NCBI RefSeq assembly: GCF_002002735.1
Contig: NZ_MUNY01000053.1
Span: 1 to 64,000 of the forward strand
Length of the DNA: 64,000 nucleotides
Origin: Algoriphagus sp. A40
GTDB taxonomy: Bacteria; Bacteroidota; Bacteroidia; Cytophagales; Cyclobacteriaceae
Direction of reading: 5' to 3'
This document shows positions 36,281 to 45,767 of the stretch, in pieces. The notes beneath the pieces were generated by a model. The model searched no databases. It saw nothing but the letters and a program-made list of their open reading frames with translations, and was not told the DNA's origin. The first letter of the stretch is position 1. Every line of letters starts with the position of its first letter. The translations under genes and the position numbers were made by a program.

Positions 36281-38545
36281 ATGACTGAGAAAAGTAACGA
36301 ATTGTCTGAAAAAGGCAAGGTGACCCAAGCTTCTGATGAGGGAGAAAAGGGTATCGAAATTGAAAATCAAGCCGAGCAACCTGAAGTTGAAGCGTCTGCG
36401 GAAGATTCAAAAATTGAAGAGTCAGAGGAGACAGCCGAGGCAGTGAGCCCTGAGCAAATTTTTTCAGAGGAATCTGTGCCTGTGGTTTCAGAAGCAATCA
36501 CTGAACAGATTTCAGTAAAGGATTCTGATCCTATTGAAGATAAAAGTGATGAAACAAAAGTTCCCAAAGAGGAAATTTTAGCGGTTGAAGAATCATCACA
36601 AACTGAGGCTTTATTTATAGAGGAAGTTATAGCTGAGCCAGTGTCTGCAGAAGTAAGCTCTGAACAGATTTCAGAAGAGGATTCTGAGCATTCCGAAGTT
36701 CAGATCGAAGAAGCAAAAGTTCCTGCAGAAGAAAATATTACTGCTGAAGTACCATTTCCAATTGAGGCTACTACCACACCTGAAGCTAAATCGGAGCCTG
36801 ATACTGAAGAGGCAGAAGATGAGGATCATTCAGAAGAACATGTGGAACTTGTCGGCCTGACCAAAGTTCAACTTTTAAAACTGCTCAAAAGCAAAATTCT
36901 CCACAGTCCGATTTTGAAATTGGACAAACTTGCTCACGAAATAAAAGCAGCTTTTGATGAATTGGTATCAAAAGAGAAGGAAGAAGCCCTGAATAAATTC
37001 AAAGCTGACGGAGGTGTAGCCGATGATTTTGAATACCGACAACATGAGGAAGAACGTGAGTTTTTCAAGGTATTCAACGACTTCCGATACCAGCTTAATT
37101 CGCTCAGAAAAGAGGCCGAAAAGCAAAAGGAGAAAAATCTTGTCGCAAAGACAGAGTTACTGAATAAACTTCGCGAATTGGTAGACGGGGAGGAGACGAC
37201 CCTAAGCATGGGTGCAATCAAATCCATACAGGAGCAATGGAAGACCATTGGCCCGGTACCAACTGCTCAAAACAGAAACCTCTGGGCAAGTTTCAATGCC
37301 CTGATGGACAGATTCTACGATAACCGTAGTATCTACTTTGAGTTGAAAGAACTTGACAGGAAAAAGAATCTTGAAAGCAAAAACGACCTTTGCGACAAGG
37401 CCGAATTGCTCAAAGACGTTAAGGACCTGAAAGAGGCCATCAAGCAATTGAACGACCTCCACGAGGAATTTAAACACATCGGTCCAGTACCGAGAGAAGA
37501 TCAGGAAAATCTTTGGCAAAGGTTCAAAGCTGCCTCTGATGCGGTCTATGATCGCCGGAAAGAATTCTTTGATGGTCAAAAGGAAGTATTCAAGAAAAAT
37601 CAAACTGAAAAAGAGTCGCTGATTCAATTATTGGCTCCTTTTGCAGATTATAAAGCAGACCGGATCAAGGACTGGAATACCAAAACCAAAGAAATTTTAG
37701 ATATTCAAAAGGCTTGGGAAAAGATCGGTCCCGTTCCAAAAGAAGCCGGAAAAGAAATCAATAAGGCCTTTTGGGCTGCATTTAAGCACTTTTTCCACAA
37801 TAAGAACCTCTACTTTAAGGAACTGGATGAGATCCGTGCCACCAACCAAAAGAAAGCTGAAGAATTAATTTCCCAAGCTGAAGCTTTGATGGAAAATACG
37901 GATTGGCAAAGCACCGCCAATCAGCTGGTCAAACTGCAGCAGGACTGGAAAAAGCTGGGGCCTACGCCTGAGAAAAACCGGGATTCACTATACAGAAAGT
38001 TCAAAGCTGCCTGTGATGCTTTCTTCGAGAACCGTCGAAGTTCAAATAAGCAGGCAAACACAGAATTTGATCAAAACCTCAAGAAAAAGCAGGATTTGAT
38101 CAAGCAGATTCTGGATGCTTCAAAAGGAACAGATCTGAGTGAGGAAACACTGACCACTTGGGTTTCTGAATTCAACGAGTTGGGTTTTGTTCCAAGAAAG
38201 AACATCAAGGAAATTCAGGCTCAGTTTAAGGAAGCAGTCGACAGCTACTTGGAAAAACTGGATCCAAGCGGTACCGGCAGAGAAGACTTCTTGTTCCGAT
38301 TGAATCTGAACAGAATTCAGTCTGATCCGAATGCCGTCAAGACTTTGAACAAAAAAGAGCATGGTATCCGCAAGCAGATTTCTGATCTGGAAAACAGCAT
38401 CACACTTTGGAGAAACAACCTGGAGTTCTTTGCTGCATCAAAAACAGCCGATAAACTCAAGGATCAGTTCGATATCAAAATCCAAAAAGCCGAAGAGGAA
38501 ATCGATAAGCTTAAGAAGAAGCTGACGATCTTGAAGGAATTCTAA
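36281..38545 (+). CDS. DUF349 repeat protein with long acidic N-terminal region
   Basis: The first 190 or so of the 754 residues are very rich in Glu, Ser and Val, with loosely repeated SEQISEEDSE-like units and no fold expected. Residues about 195-740 are a long helical array of DUF349 repeats, each with a KxxW..IGPVP-type signature (IQEQWKTIGPVPTAQNRNLW, EEFKHIGPVPREDQENLW, AWEKIGPVPKEAGKEINKAFW, DWKKLGPTPEKNRDSLY). There is no signal peptide. Function is unknown; the acidic tail suggests contact with basic proteins or nucleic-acid-bound partners, which is speculation. Confidence 0.85.
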   Translation: MTEKSNELSEKGKVTQASDEGEKGIEIENQAEQPEVEASAEDSKIEESEETAEAVSPEQIFSEESVPVVSEAITEQISVKDSDPIEDKSDETKVPKEEILAVEESSQTEALFIEEVIAEPVSAEVSSEQISEEDSEHSEVQIEEAKVPAEENITAEVPFPIEATTTPEAKSEPDTEEAEDEDHSEEHVELVGLTKVQLLKLLKSKILHSPILKLDKLAHEIKAAFDELVSKEKEEALNKFKADGGVADDFEYRQHEEEREFFKVFNDFRYQLNSLRKEAEKQKEKNLVAKTELLNKLRELVDGEETTLSMGAIKSIQEQWKTIGPVPTAQNRNLWASFNALMDRFYDNRSIYFELKELDRKKNLESKNDLCDKAELLKDVKDLKEAIKQLNDLHEEFKHIGPVPREDQENLWQRFKAASDAVYDRRKEFFDGQKEVFKKNQTEKESLIQLLAPFADYKADRIKDWNTKTKEILDIQKAWEKIGPVPKEAGKEINKAFWAAFKHFFHNKNLYFKELDEIRATNQKKAEELISQAEALMENTDWQSTANQLVKLQQDWKKLGPTPEKNRDSLYRKFKAACDAFFENRRSSNKQANTEFDQNLKKKQDLIKQILDASKGTDLSEETLTTWVSEFNELGFVPRKNIKEIQAQFKEAVDSYLEKLDPSGTGREDFLFRLNLNRIQSDPNAVKTLNKKEHGIRKQISDLENSITLWRNNLEFFAASKTADKLKDQFDIKIQKAEEEIDKLKKKLTILKEF

Positions 38546-38593
38546 ATTTTTCCTGCTCAAAATCTGGGAGATAGCAATTTCTTTGGATTTGGG

Positions 38594-38625
38594 TTTGGAG
38601 CAAATAGCCTGAAGGTCTATATTTG
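38594..38625 (+). promoter_or_regulatory. Promoter of tRNA-Thr
   Basis: TTTG at 38594-38597 and TATATTTG at 38618-38625 are perfect matches to the Bacteroidota -33 and -7 elements with a 20-base spacer. The tRNA starts 17 bases later. This is the clearest promoter in the window. Confidence 0.8.
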
Positions 38626-38642
38626 CACCACCTTAAAAGTAA

Positions 38643-38715
<73 letters not shown>

Positions 38716-38718
38716 CAG

Positions 38719-38746
38719 AAAACCACTCAGAAATGAGTGGTTTTTT
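38719..38746 (+). terminator. Terminator of tRNA-Thr
   Basis: The perfect 11-base-pair stem AAAACCACTCA / TGAGTGGTTTT closes a GAAA tetraloop and ends in T residues, four bases after the tRNA. Confidence 0.92.
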
Positions 38747-38766
38747 GCTTTTTGTATCATTTTGGC

Positions 38767-39195
38767 CTTGAATTGGAATGTGGCTTTAGCCCATTCCAAA
38801 AGGATAATACCAACCCTTCAAGGGATTTAGCCCAAGATTGGGTAATCGATTGGGCTAAAGCCCCAAAATTTTTTTGATCTATTTTAACTGCCAGCTAAAG
38901 CAGGCGGCAATTCATGGTTTGGAATTCATCGGCTATGAATAGGAATGTGGCTTTAGCCCATTCCAAAAGGATAGTACCAACCCTTCAAGGGCTTTAGCCC
39001 AAGATTGGGTAATCGATTGGGCTAAAGCCCCAAAAATTTTTGGATCTATTTTAACCTCCAGCTAAAGCAGGCGGCAATTTATGGTTTGGAATTTATCGGC
39101 TATGAATTGGAATGGTGCTTTAGCCCATTCCAAAAGGATAGTACTTTATTCTTCCATCCCCCAGCTGAAGCTGGAGGCAATTCAATTGCTTGTAT
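38767..39195. repeat. Tandem repeat, 167-bp period, about 2.6 copies
   Basis: The motif GGAATG(T)GGCTTTAGCCCATTCC recurs at about 38775, 38942 and 39109, exactly 167 bases apart. Each full unit also holds CCAACCCTTCAAGGG, the inverted arm TGGGCTAAAGCCCC, and CCAGCTAAAGC.GGCGGCAATT. Units one and two are nearly identical. Unit three is cut after about 40 bases and then joins a related CCAGCTGAAGCTGGAGGCAATTC palindrome. Each unit can fold into a long hairpin between the GGCTTTAGCC and GGCTAAAGCC arms. No protein is encoded. It fills the space between the tRNA-Thr terminator and the next gene. Confidence 0.85.
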
Positions 39196-39283
39196 AAATT
39201 CAATTACTCCATCAATCCAATACACTATTGCCAAAAGAGATAAATTCTTATCTTTCTCTAATTCAATTCTAACCAAACTCCTT

Positions 39284-39652
39284 ATGAAAACACTTGTTAC
39301 ACTTCTGATCCTTCAACTTTCCCTGGTTTCCTCCCTTTTTCTGAGCCAGCCACTCAGTCCCGAGTATTTTGAGGGCAAATGGGCTGTTACCGTAAAGGAT
39401 ACTCCTCAGGGCACTGCCGTTATCCCGATGCGCTTCGAAACAGTCGATGGCAAGACCAAAGGCTTTTTTATGGAAGATCAATCCGGTACTGAGAAAGAAA
39501 TGAGTTCTGTCATGATTTCTAAAGATGTGCTGACTGCCTATTTCAATATCACTGGCTATGATGTGTATGTCAGCCTGAAAAAAGTGGATGATGAAAGCGC
39601 TTCAGGATCTTTGATGGATATGTTTACGGCAGAAGCTAAGAGGGTGAAGTAA
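39284..39652 (+). CDS. Small secreted protein, unknown function
   Basis: The 122-residue protein starts with a signal peptide (LVTLLILQLSLVSSLFLSQP) and then has a beta-rich domain (FEGKWAVTVKDTPQGTAVIPMRFETVDGKTKGFF, TAYFNITGYDVYVSLKKVDDESASGSL). The shape suggests a small lipocalin-like or barrel fold, but no family is recognised. An upstream in-frame ATG at 39086 lies inside the tandem repeats and is rejected. Confidence 0.65.
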   Translation: MKTLVTLLILQLSLVSSLFLSQPLSPEYFEGKWAVTVKDTPQGTAVIPMRFETVDGKTKGFFMEDQSGTEKEMSSVMISKDVLTAYFNITGYDVYVSLKKVDDESASGSLMDMFTAEAKRVK

Positions 39653-39877
39653 GAGAAGACGGAAGACGGAAGAATTTAGACACAAGAATCAAGATGCAAG
39701 AGAGGAGTAACCTCAATGAAAAGCTTCAGCTTTTCTCCTTGGTGTTCTTGAAAAAGGCTAGTTCTGCCAGAAAGTTGTGAGGTTCTGTTAAAGATCAATC
39801 CTTCCAACTCTTTCCTCTGAGAACTTTGTGGTTAAAATTCCTTCGTGTTCCTTAGCGTACTTAGAGGTTAAAAAATG
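39653..39877. other. Intergenic stretch with repeat debris
   Basis: No gene is seen. The region starts with a GAAGACGGAAGACGGAAGA purine repeat, related to the longer repeat at 41075-41100, holds a small AAAAGC/GCTTTT hairpin near 39720-39735, and ends in a low-complexity stretch. Confidence 0.4.
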
Positions 39878-39904
39878 AAGGCCTGGAAGTGGATTCCAGG
39901 CCTT
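39878..39904 (-). terminator. Terminator after the Gfo/Idh gene
   Basis: AAGGCCTGGAA pairs with TTCCAGGCCTT around a five-base loop, seven bases past the stop of the minus-strand oxidoreductase. On the minus strand a T-rich run follows. Confidence 0.8.
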
Positions 39905-39910
39905 TTCTGT

Positions 39911-41029
39911 TTACTTCTTGCTGATCGTGAATTCCGGCAGATACTTGATTTTTCCGCCTTCCATCGCCGATTCATGAGCCAAAATCCCCACACAGGTGAT
40001 GTTGGCAGATTGTCTTGCATCCGGATAAGGGGCTCGGCCTTCTGTCAGAGCATTCAAAAACTCATTGACCAAATGCGGATGCGAACCTCCGTGACCGGAA
40101 CCCTGGATAAATGACAGGTGTTGGTTGTCATCTCCGTCATACACGCCTTGTGTGGTGAATGAAGCGATCTCTTTTGGTAGCAAGTGCGCATAATCCGGGA
40201 TTTTGACCTTTTCCGGACTTTCTCCGGTATGAATCACGGAATCCTCGTGCTCAACCAAAGTCCATTCAAAGGACTTCTTGGAGCCATACACATCGAAGCT
40301 TTCCCGATACTGTCTGGCGGTATTGAAAAGGGATCTGGTCACCTCAGCAGACAAATCAGAATCCTTCAACTTGATATGGCAGGTTTCGATGGCAAATGGG
40401 GAACCGTACTTTGGAATCAGGTTTTCGTCTATTCTACCTGAACCTAAGCAAGACACAAATTCCGCCTGTCCTTTTGGCAAAGCCAAGACTGGTCCGACAC
40501 AGTGTGTGGCATAGTGCATAGGAGGGAGGCCTTCCCAATACCCCGGCCATCCGGCCATTTCTTGCTGATGAGAAGCTCTGAGGAACTGGATTTTGCCCAG
40601 TTCGCCTTTCTCATACATTTCCTTTACAAAGAGGAATTCCCGGCTGTAAATCACCGTCTCCATCATCATGTAAGTCAAACCGGTCCGCTCTGTTTCTTCG
40701 ACGATTGCCCGGCATTCCTCGACAGTTGTTGCCATTGGAACCGTACAAGCCACGTGTTTGCCTGCACGAAGGGCTTTTAGGGATTGCTCCGCGTGATTTT
40801 GGATGGGAGTATTGATATGAACCGCGTCGACATTTTGATCCTTCAGAAGTTCATCGTAATCGGTGTAAACCTTTTCGATGCCGAAAGCCTTGCCGATTTC
40901 TTCGGCTTTGTCCTTATTTCTTTGACAAACCGCATACATGTTTGCCAGGGGATGCTTTTGATAAATCGGGATAAACTCCGCTCCAAATCCCAGCCCGACG
41001 ATTGCGATGTTGATTGGTTTTTTGCTCAT
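39911..41029 (-). CDS. Gfo/Idh/MocA family oxidoreductase
   Basis: This 372-residue protein has an N-terminal NAD(P)-binding fold (NIAIVGLGFGAEFIP at residues 6-20) and the C-terminal sugar-binding sheet domain. The usual EKP motif before the substrate site appears as CTVPM. It probably oxidises a sugar or sugar acid, with a modified site. It is encoded on the same strand as a sugar-phosphate isomerase and the large ThuA protein, 240 bases downstream of the former. Confidence 0.87.
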   Translation of the reverse strand: MSKKPINIAIVGLGFGAEFIPIYQKHPLANMYAVCQRNKDKAEEIGKAFGIEKVYTDYDELLKDQNVDAVHINTPIQNHAEQSLKALRAGKHVACTVPMATTVEECRAIVEETERTGLTYMMMETVIYSREFLFVKEMYEKGELGKIQFLRASHQQEMAGWPGYWEGLPPMHYATHCVGPVLALPKGQAEFVSCLGSGRIDENLIPKYGSPFAIETCHIKLKDSDLSAEVTRSLFNTARQYRESFDVYGSKKSFEWTLVEHEDSVIHTGESPEKVKIPDYAHLLPKEIASFTTQGVYDGDDNQHLSFIQGSGHGGSHPHLVNEFLNALTEGRAPYPDARQSANITCVGILAHESAMEGGKIKYLPEFTISKK

Positions 41030-41074
41030 GGGTAAATAGTGTTTTGGGTTTAAAAAAGGGATGAATTAATAGAC

Positions 41075-41265
41075 GGAAGACCGAGGACCGAAGACCGAAG
41101 ATTCAAAATCAGAAAGCTGAATTATGAAATATAATCTGGTTCAAAAACTGCCTCCCGAAGATATTATTCATGTTTTTAAATTGATTTTTAGTATTGGGTA
41201 GTTTAATTGAGTGCGATTAAGAATTGAAATTTTCAACAACTTCGGTCTTCTGTCTCCGGTCTTCC
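41075..41265. repeat. 26-base inverted repeats flanking 139 bases
   Basis: The purine-rich arm at 41075-41100 (GGAAGACCGAGG...) is the reverse complement of the arm at 41240-41265 at 23 of 26 positions. The second arm ends eight bases before the stop of the isomerase gene. The space between is AT-rich and codes for nothing visible. Confidence 0.65.
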
Positions 41266-41272
41266 TGCTTTT

Positions 41273-42133
41273 TTACTCCGCAGCCCATTTTCTCAGGAAT
41301 TCCAGTCCTTCTTTTGCAAAGCCGTCCTGGCTCGGAACCAGTGGTTTCCAAATACAAACAGCCCCGGCTAATTCTTTAATTTCAGGAGTAAAGCTTTCGA
41401 TAGAGATCACTCCCTGATAATTGATTGCCTCAAGGCCCCGTTTCCAAGCCGCCCAGTTGGTTTGGCCGGTGCCCGGAGTGCCGCGATAGTTTTCTGAAAC
41501 CTGCACATGGATCAGTTTGTCCCCAACGGCATTGATTGCATTTTCTATACTCGGTTCCTCGATATTTATGTGAAATCCGTCCAGGATCGCCTTGGCCTGT
41601 GGTTCATTGATGTCGTCAATGAGTTGCTTGAGCTCTGCTGCGGTATTGATCAGGTCGGTTTCAAAGCGGTTTAATGTCTCGATTGCGATCTCCAAACCGA
41701 ATTCACCTGCGCGGTTGCAGACTTTCCTGAGATTGGTCACCGCCCGATTCCATTCGATTTTCTTTTGCTCAGGAGAAACCAATCTTGCTTTTCCCACTGC
41801 TGAGTACATGGGGCCAGCGACAAATCCGGCTTCCAATTCGGAGGCGATTTCAAAACAGGCATCCAGGTAATCAAAGCAGGTTTTATGGAATGCAGGATCT
41901 TCATTGGTAAGATCACGGCTGGTTCCAAAAGCTCCGCAGATAACGGGACTGAGCCCGTTATCCGAAAGTGCTTTTCTTACCAATTCTATGTCGATTAATG
42001 CGGGGTCTTCCACCGGAATCTCCACAGCATCATATCCATAGCTTTTGATTTTAGGGAAAAGAGAGACTGTTTCTTTGTTGAAAGGAGAAGTCCAAAGCCA
42101 GGTACTGACTGCGAATTTGACGTTCAAAGCCAT
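41273..42133 (-). CDS. Sugar phosphate isomerase/epimerase family protein (TIM barrel)
   Basis: This 286-residue protein is a xylose-isomerase-like TIM barrel. Metal-binding acids are expected in IAIETLNRFETDLI, ILDGFHINIEEP and the last strand ISIESFTPE; the ETLNRFETD motif is typical of tagatose/psicose 3-epimerase-like members. It probably interconverts a keto sugar. It lies two bases after the large ThuA protein gene and should be in the same transcript. Confidence 0.85.
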   Translation of the reverse strand: MALNVKFAVSTWLWTSPFNKETVSLFPKIKSYGYDAVEIPVEDPALIDIELVRKALSDNGLSPVICGAFGTSRDLTNEDPAFHKTCFDYLDACFEIASELEAGFVAGPMYSAVGKARLVSPEQKKIEWNRAVTNLRKVCNRAGEFGLEIAIETLNRFETDLINTAAELKQLIDDINEPQAKAILDGFHINIEEPSIENAINAVGDKLIHVQVSENYRGTPGTGQTNWAAWKRGLEAINYQGVISIESFTPEIKELAGAVCIWKPLVPSQDGFAKEGLEFLRKWAAE

Positions 42134-42135
42134 GA

Positions 42136-45100
42136 CTACTCTACTTTCATGATTCCGTTCATGATTCTCCAGTGACCCGGTACGGTGCAGACGAATGGAT
42201 ATTCTCCAGGCTCGGTAGGAGCAGTGAAGACGATCGACTCTCTCCCTTCCGGAGTCACCAACCGGGTGGCTGCAATGACCTGAGGGATTTTAGGCACATA
42301 GTTTTGCTCGGCACCTTTTGGATCTCTGGCTAATTCATCAGCTGCAGCACCGATTGTTTCCATTGCTCCTTTCTGACCGATTACCAGGTTGTGCTGCATG
42401 AAGTCGAGGTTTTCGAAATCAATGGTCACCTGAGAACCTGCTTTAACGGTGAAAGAGGCTTTGTTGAACTTCATCTCATGTGGGATCACGCCCAATTTGA
42501 TGACTGTGGTGCCATTTACTCCAGGAGTTGCTTCAGCATCTGCCATCAGTTGAATGTCAGCTCCCGGTTTTTTGAGTGCAAGGGTGGATTTGTTGCTTAT
42601 TCTTCCTGAGAACATCCAGCCTCCCACATATTTTCCAATTTGATTTCTTGAATCATTTTGGCCTACACGAACTCTTCTTGGAGAAAGCTCTTCAGCGAAT
42701 AGACCTTTGGTTTTGGCTTTGCCAATTTCTTCCCCGTTGATTTTCAAACTCATGCTTCCATCTTCTACCAAGGTGGCATCGATGGTGAACTGCTCCTCAG
42801 GAAGTGGTTTTTTGGTACTGATGATGGTGAGTTTTTCATCCTGTGCTACCGCAAAGTGAAGGGCATCTTCAAAGATATATAAGCTGTAGCCATTGGTATT
42901 ATTTCCATGGGCGACCAAAATCCCATCCATTGGATTATTGCCTTTGGAAACTATCATGCGGATTGCAATTTCCTTTCCGGCAATTTCAGGTGGGAAAAGG
43001 ATAGAGTTACGTGAATCCAAAGGATATTGCTCAGCGACTAAGCTGCGGCTGATCCGGTCTGCCAGAGAAAACTCAGCATCAGGTGCGGCCTGAAGCGCAT
43101 TGGTATTGTCGCGTTTTGCAAATTCAGTCGGGTGAGCCAAAACCGCTGCAAAAACAGCCTGAGGCAAATAGGCATCAGTTCCGTTTTCTGCCGCATCCGC
43201 TACTTTGACCAATTCTTTTGCAGCTTCTTCAGAGAATGGCATCTCCGAAACAGCCAGCAAAGCATACTTTCTGGTGTGAAGATCCGCATCGTTCAAAATA
43301 CCCGAAGTCAAAATAGAACTTAGTGAAGCCTCATTTCTTGGAATTACTCTGAGTGCATTTTTTCTAACTGCTGCAGAAGGGTGGCTAAGTGCTTTGGTGA
43401 CTGCCTGCTCAGCTTCTGCATTTCCTCCATTGAGTTCACCAAGGCCATGAAGTGCCCAAAGCGCATTGACAGCTGGAGCATTTAGACCGATTTCATCCAC
43501 CGTTTCGGTGGCGATGATTTTATAAAGTTCAGGTAATACTTCTTTGTTTTGGGTCTCCACAATCAAACGCTGTGCGGTCAATCTCCAAAACATATTTTCA
43601 CTTTTCAATGCTTTTACCAGTTCGCTGGCACTTGCATCTTTCAGGTCAAAGGTTTCTGAATCTTCACCGCCTTTGTACACCATTCGATAGATTCTGCCGT
43701 GATTGGCATCCCGGAGGGGGTTGATGTAAGCATTACCAGCGCCGTTTTCAAATCCTCTTGGAGTGGGGTTGTGCTGAATAATAAAGTCGTACCAGTCAGC
43801 TACCCAAAGAGCCCCATCAGGACCAACTTCGGCGTGAACAGGGGAGAACCATTCGTCAGAACTTGCTAGAATGTTAAATCCGTTTTTCTCTTTATACCCT
43901 GATCCTTCCGGATTGATGATTGCATTGTGAAGGACTCTTCCGGTTGGTTCTGCCACGAATGCAATTCTGTTCCAATATTTCTGAGGAAAGCTTCTTGCAG
44001 TATAGAAGTTATGTCCAGCTGCAGCAGTATAGCCATTAAACCAATCCACCTGTCTCAGGAAAGGAGTGATGTGTGGCATGTCATAATGTGAATCAATCCC
44101 ATGAACCGTATTGGCTGAGCCCTGGAAAATCGGACGCTTCAGGTAATTGTTTGCCATGGAGAAGTAGACACTGTGCTGGCCATTGGCTGTGGAGATGAAG
44201 GTTTCAAAATCTTCTGTAAAACCAAGTCCCCAGGTGTTATTGGAGGTATTTCCAAGGTATTCGAGATTATCACCGCTAGGTGAGAAACGATAAACGCCCT
44301 GGCCAAATTGATGCTTGACGCCGCTTACTTCTCCATTGAAGCCGGAATAACCTAAGACTCCCCAGATTTTATTGTCAAATCCGTATTTCAAATTGGAAGG
44401 TCCGGCGTGCGTATCGCTTTTGCCCCAACCGGTCATGATTACTTCTCTGACGTCTGCCACATCGTCTCCGTCTGTGTCCTTAAGAAAGATAAAATCTGGA
44501 GCCATGGAGATCAAAATGCCACCATTTACAGCCATGATTGAGGTAGGGATATTCAGATTTTCTGCGAAAACAGTCACTTTATCGGCCTTGCCGTCACCGT
44601 CGGTATCTTCCAGGATTTTGATTTTATCATTCCCGCCTTCGGTTCTTACCTCGTTTGGATAATCGACCGTTTCGATTACAAACAATCTTCCTCGCTCGTC
44701 CCATGCCATCGAAATGGGATTGATGATCATTGGTTCAGAAGCGAAAAGCTGCAGCTCAAAACCTACAGGAACCTGAATCAGCTTCATGCTTTGCTCAGGA
44801 GAAAGCGGCAACTGGAATCTCGGTGCCGGATCTCGTTTTTCATAGTTTGGAATTACAGCATCCTGAAACTCCGGAGTGGGAATTTCATACGCTGCCAAAA
44901 GCTCATTTACTTTGTCTCCGACTGCCCAAAGGATCCCGTTGGCGACCAATTCCTGGAATTCTTTCTTTTCCCAGGTCTTTTCATTGTGACCGTAGGCAGT
45001 ATAGAAAACCCTTCCGTCACCTTCATTTCTAACCCAGGTGTAAGGTTCTCTTTTGTCGCCTTCCACACGTTCCATCAGCACAGTTTTGTCTGGATTAACT

Positions 45101-45636
45101 TTGGCATGAACGTAGGTTTCATCCCATGTTTCAAACTCTTCGATTCCTGCCATCACCGGATGCTCAGCGTCGATAATATCAACTGTGAAATCACCCGTGC
45201 CGTGGGTGCTGAATTGTCCTCCAACAGCACTGATGTACCATTCTGAGTTTTGGAAACAGAACGATGCGGAGTGGATCGGGATCAGGGCTTTTCCGCCCTG
45301 GATGTAATCCTTGAGTGCTTTTTCCTGTTCGGGACTGATCTGCTCATGGTTGGCGTAGATCATCAGACCGTCATAGTTTGAAAGAGTCACCTCATTCAGA
45401 TCGTTGAGATCTGTGGTGTAGGTGAGGTTGATTCCCTTTTGGAAAAGCGGGGTTTCCAAATACATCATCAGCTTTTCGGAGTTGTGATGCTCACTTTCAT
45501 GTCCCAAAACGAGGATTTCTACCCTTCTTGGCTCAGTCATGGAAAGGAAAGTTTCTTTTTTACCGCAGGAAACTAAAAGGGTGAGGGCGGTGAGTAGGAG
45601 AAGGCAGTAGCTTCCCGGGTTTTTAAAATTGGTCAT
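42136..45636 (-). CDS. ThuA / propeller dehydrogenase-like / HEAT / LamG / cupredoxin lipoprotein
   Basis: This 1166-residue lipoprotein (lipobox LVSC, Cys near 24) joins several domains. A ThuA domain lies at about 35-245. A glucose-dehydrogenase-like propeller of the PVC type follows (about 285-640, FELQLFASEPMIINPISMAWDERGRL). HEAT repeats lie at about 650-810 and a LamG-like beta-sandwich at about 880-1040. An azurin-type cupredoxin ends the chain. The cupredoxin has candidate copper ligands His1082, Cys1150, His1155 and Met1159, with azurin spacing C-x4-H-x3-M. Related proteins often end in a cytochrome c (CxxCH) instead. It probably oxidises a sugar outside the cell. Confidence 0.82.
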   Translation of the reverse strand: MTNFKNPGSYCLLLLTALTLLVSCGKKETFLSMTEPRRVEILVLGHESEHHNSEKLMMYLETPLFQKGINLTYTTDLNDLNEVTLSNYDGLMIYANHEQISPEQEKALKDYIQGGKALIPIHSASFCFQNSEWYISAVGGQFSTHGTGDFTVDIIDAEHPVMAGIEEFETWDETYVHAKVNPDKTVLMERVEGDKREPYTWVRNEGDGRVFYTAYGHNEKTWEKKEFQELVANGILWAVGDKVNELLAAYEIPTPEFQDAVIPNYEKRDPAPRFQLPLSPEQSMKLIQVPVGFELQLFASEPMIINPISMAWDERGRLFVIETVDYPNEVRTEGGNDKIKILEDTDGDGKADKVTVFAENLNIPTSIMAVNGGILISMAPDFIFLKDTDGDDVADVREVIMTGWGKSDTHAGPSNLKYGFDNKIWGVLGYSGFNGEVSGVKHQFGQGVYRFSPSGDNLEYLGNTSNNTWGLGFTEDFETFISTANGQHSVYFSMANNYLKRPIFQGSANTVHGIDSHYDMPHITPFLRQVDWFNGYTAAAGHNFYTARSFPQKYWNRIAFVAEPTGRVLHNAIINPEGSGYKEKNGFNILASSDEWFSPVHAEVGPDGALWVADWYDFIIQHNPTPRGFENGAGNAYINPLRDANHGRIYRMVYKGGEDSETFDLKDASASELVKALKSENMFWRLTAQRLIVETQNKEVLPELYKIIATETVDEIGLNAPAVNALWALHGLGELNGGNAEAEQAVTKALSHPSAAVRKNALRVIPRNEASLSSILTSGILNDADLHTRKYALLAVSEMPFSEEAAKELVKVADAAENGTDAYLPQAVFAAVLAHPTEFAKRDNTNALQAAPDAEFSLADRISRSLVAEQYPLDSRNSILFPPEIAGKEIAIRMIVSKGNNPMDGILVAHGNNTNGYSLYIFEDALHFAVAQDEKLTIISTKKPLPEEQFTIDATLVEDGSMSLKINGEEIGKAKTKGLFAEELSPRRVRVGQNDSRNQIGKYVGGWMFSGRISNKSTLALKKPGADIQLMADAEATPGVNGTTVIKLGVIPHEMKFNKASFTVKAGSQVTIDFENLDFMQHNLVIGQKGAMETIGAAADELARDPKGAEQNYVPKIPQVIAATRLVTPEGRESIVFTAPTEPGEYPFVCTVPGHWRIMNGIMKVE

Positions 45637-45767
45637 GCTTTGGGCTTACAAATTTTTGGAACCTAATATTCCCCATTTAGGCTAAGATTTTCTTACTGTT
45701 TTACCTTGATTTATGACTGTTTTTTGTCAATTTGTAAATCTTATTTCAACAAAAAGAGCAGAAATCA

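Noticed and set aside
38767..39195. CRISPR array or integrated-element att sites near tRNA-Thr
   Set aside because: The repeats are 167 bases long, tandem and without spacers, and no copy of the tRNA 3' end was seen downstream.
39086..39283. N-terminal extension of the small secreted protein
   Set aside because: The codons lie in the tandem repeat, and a signal peptide begins only at 39284.
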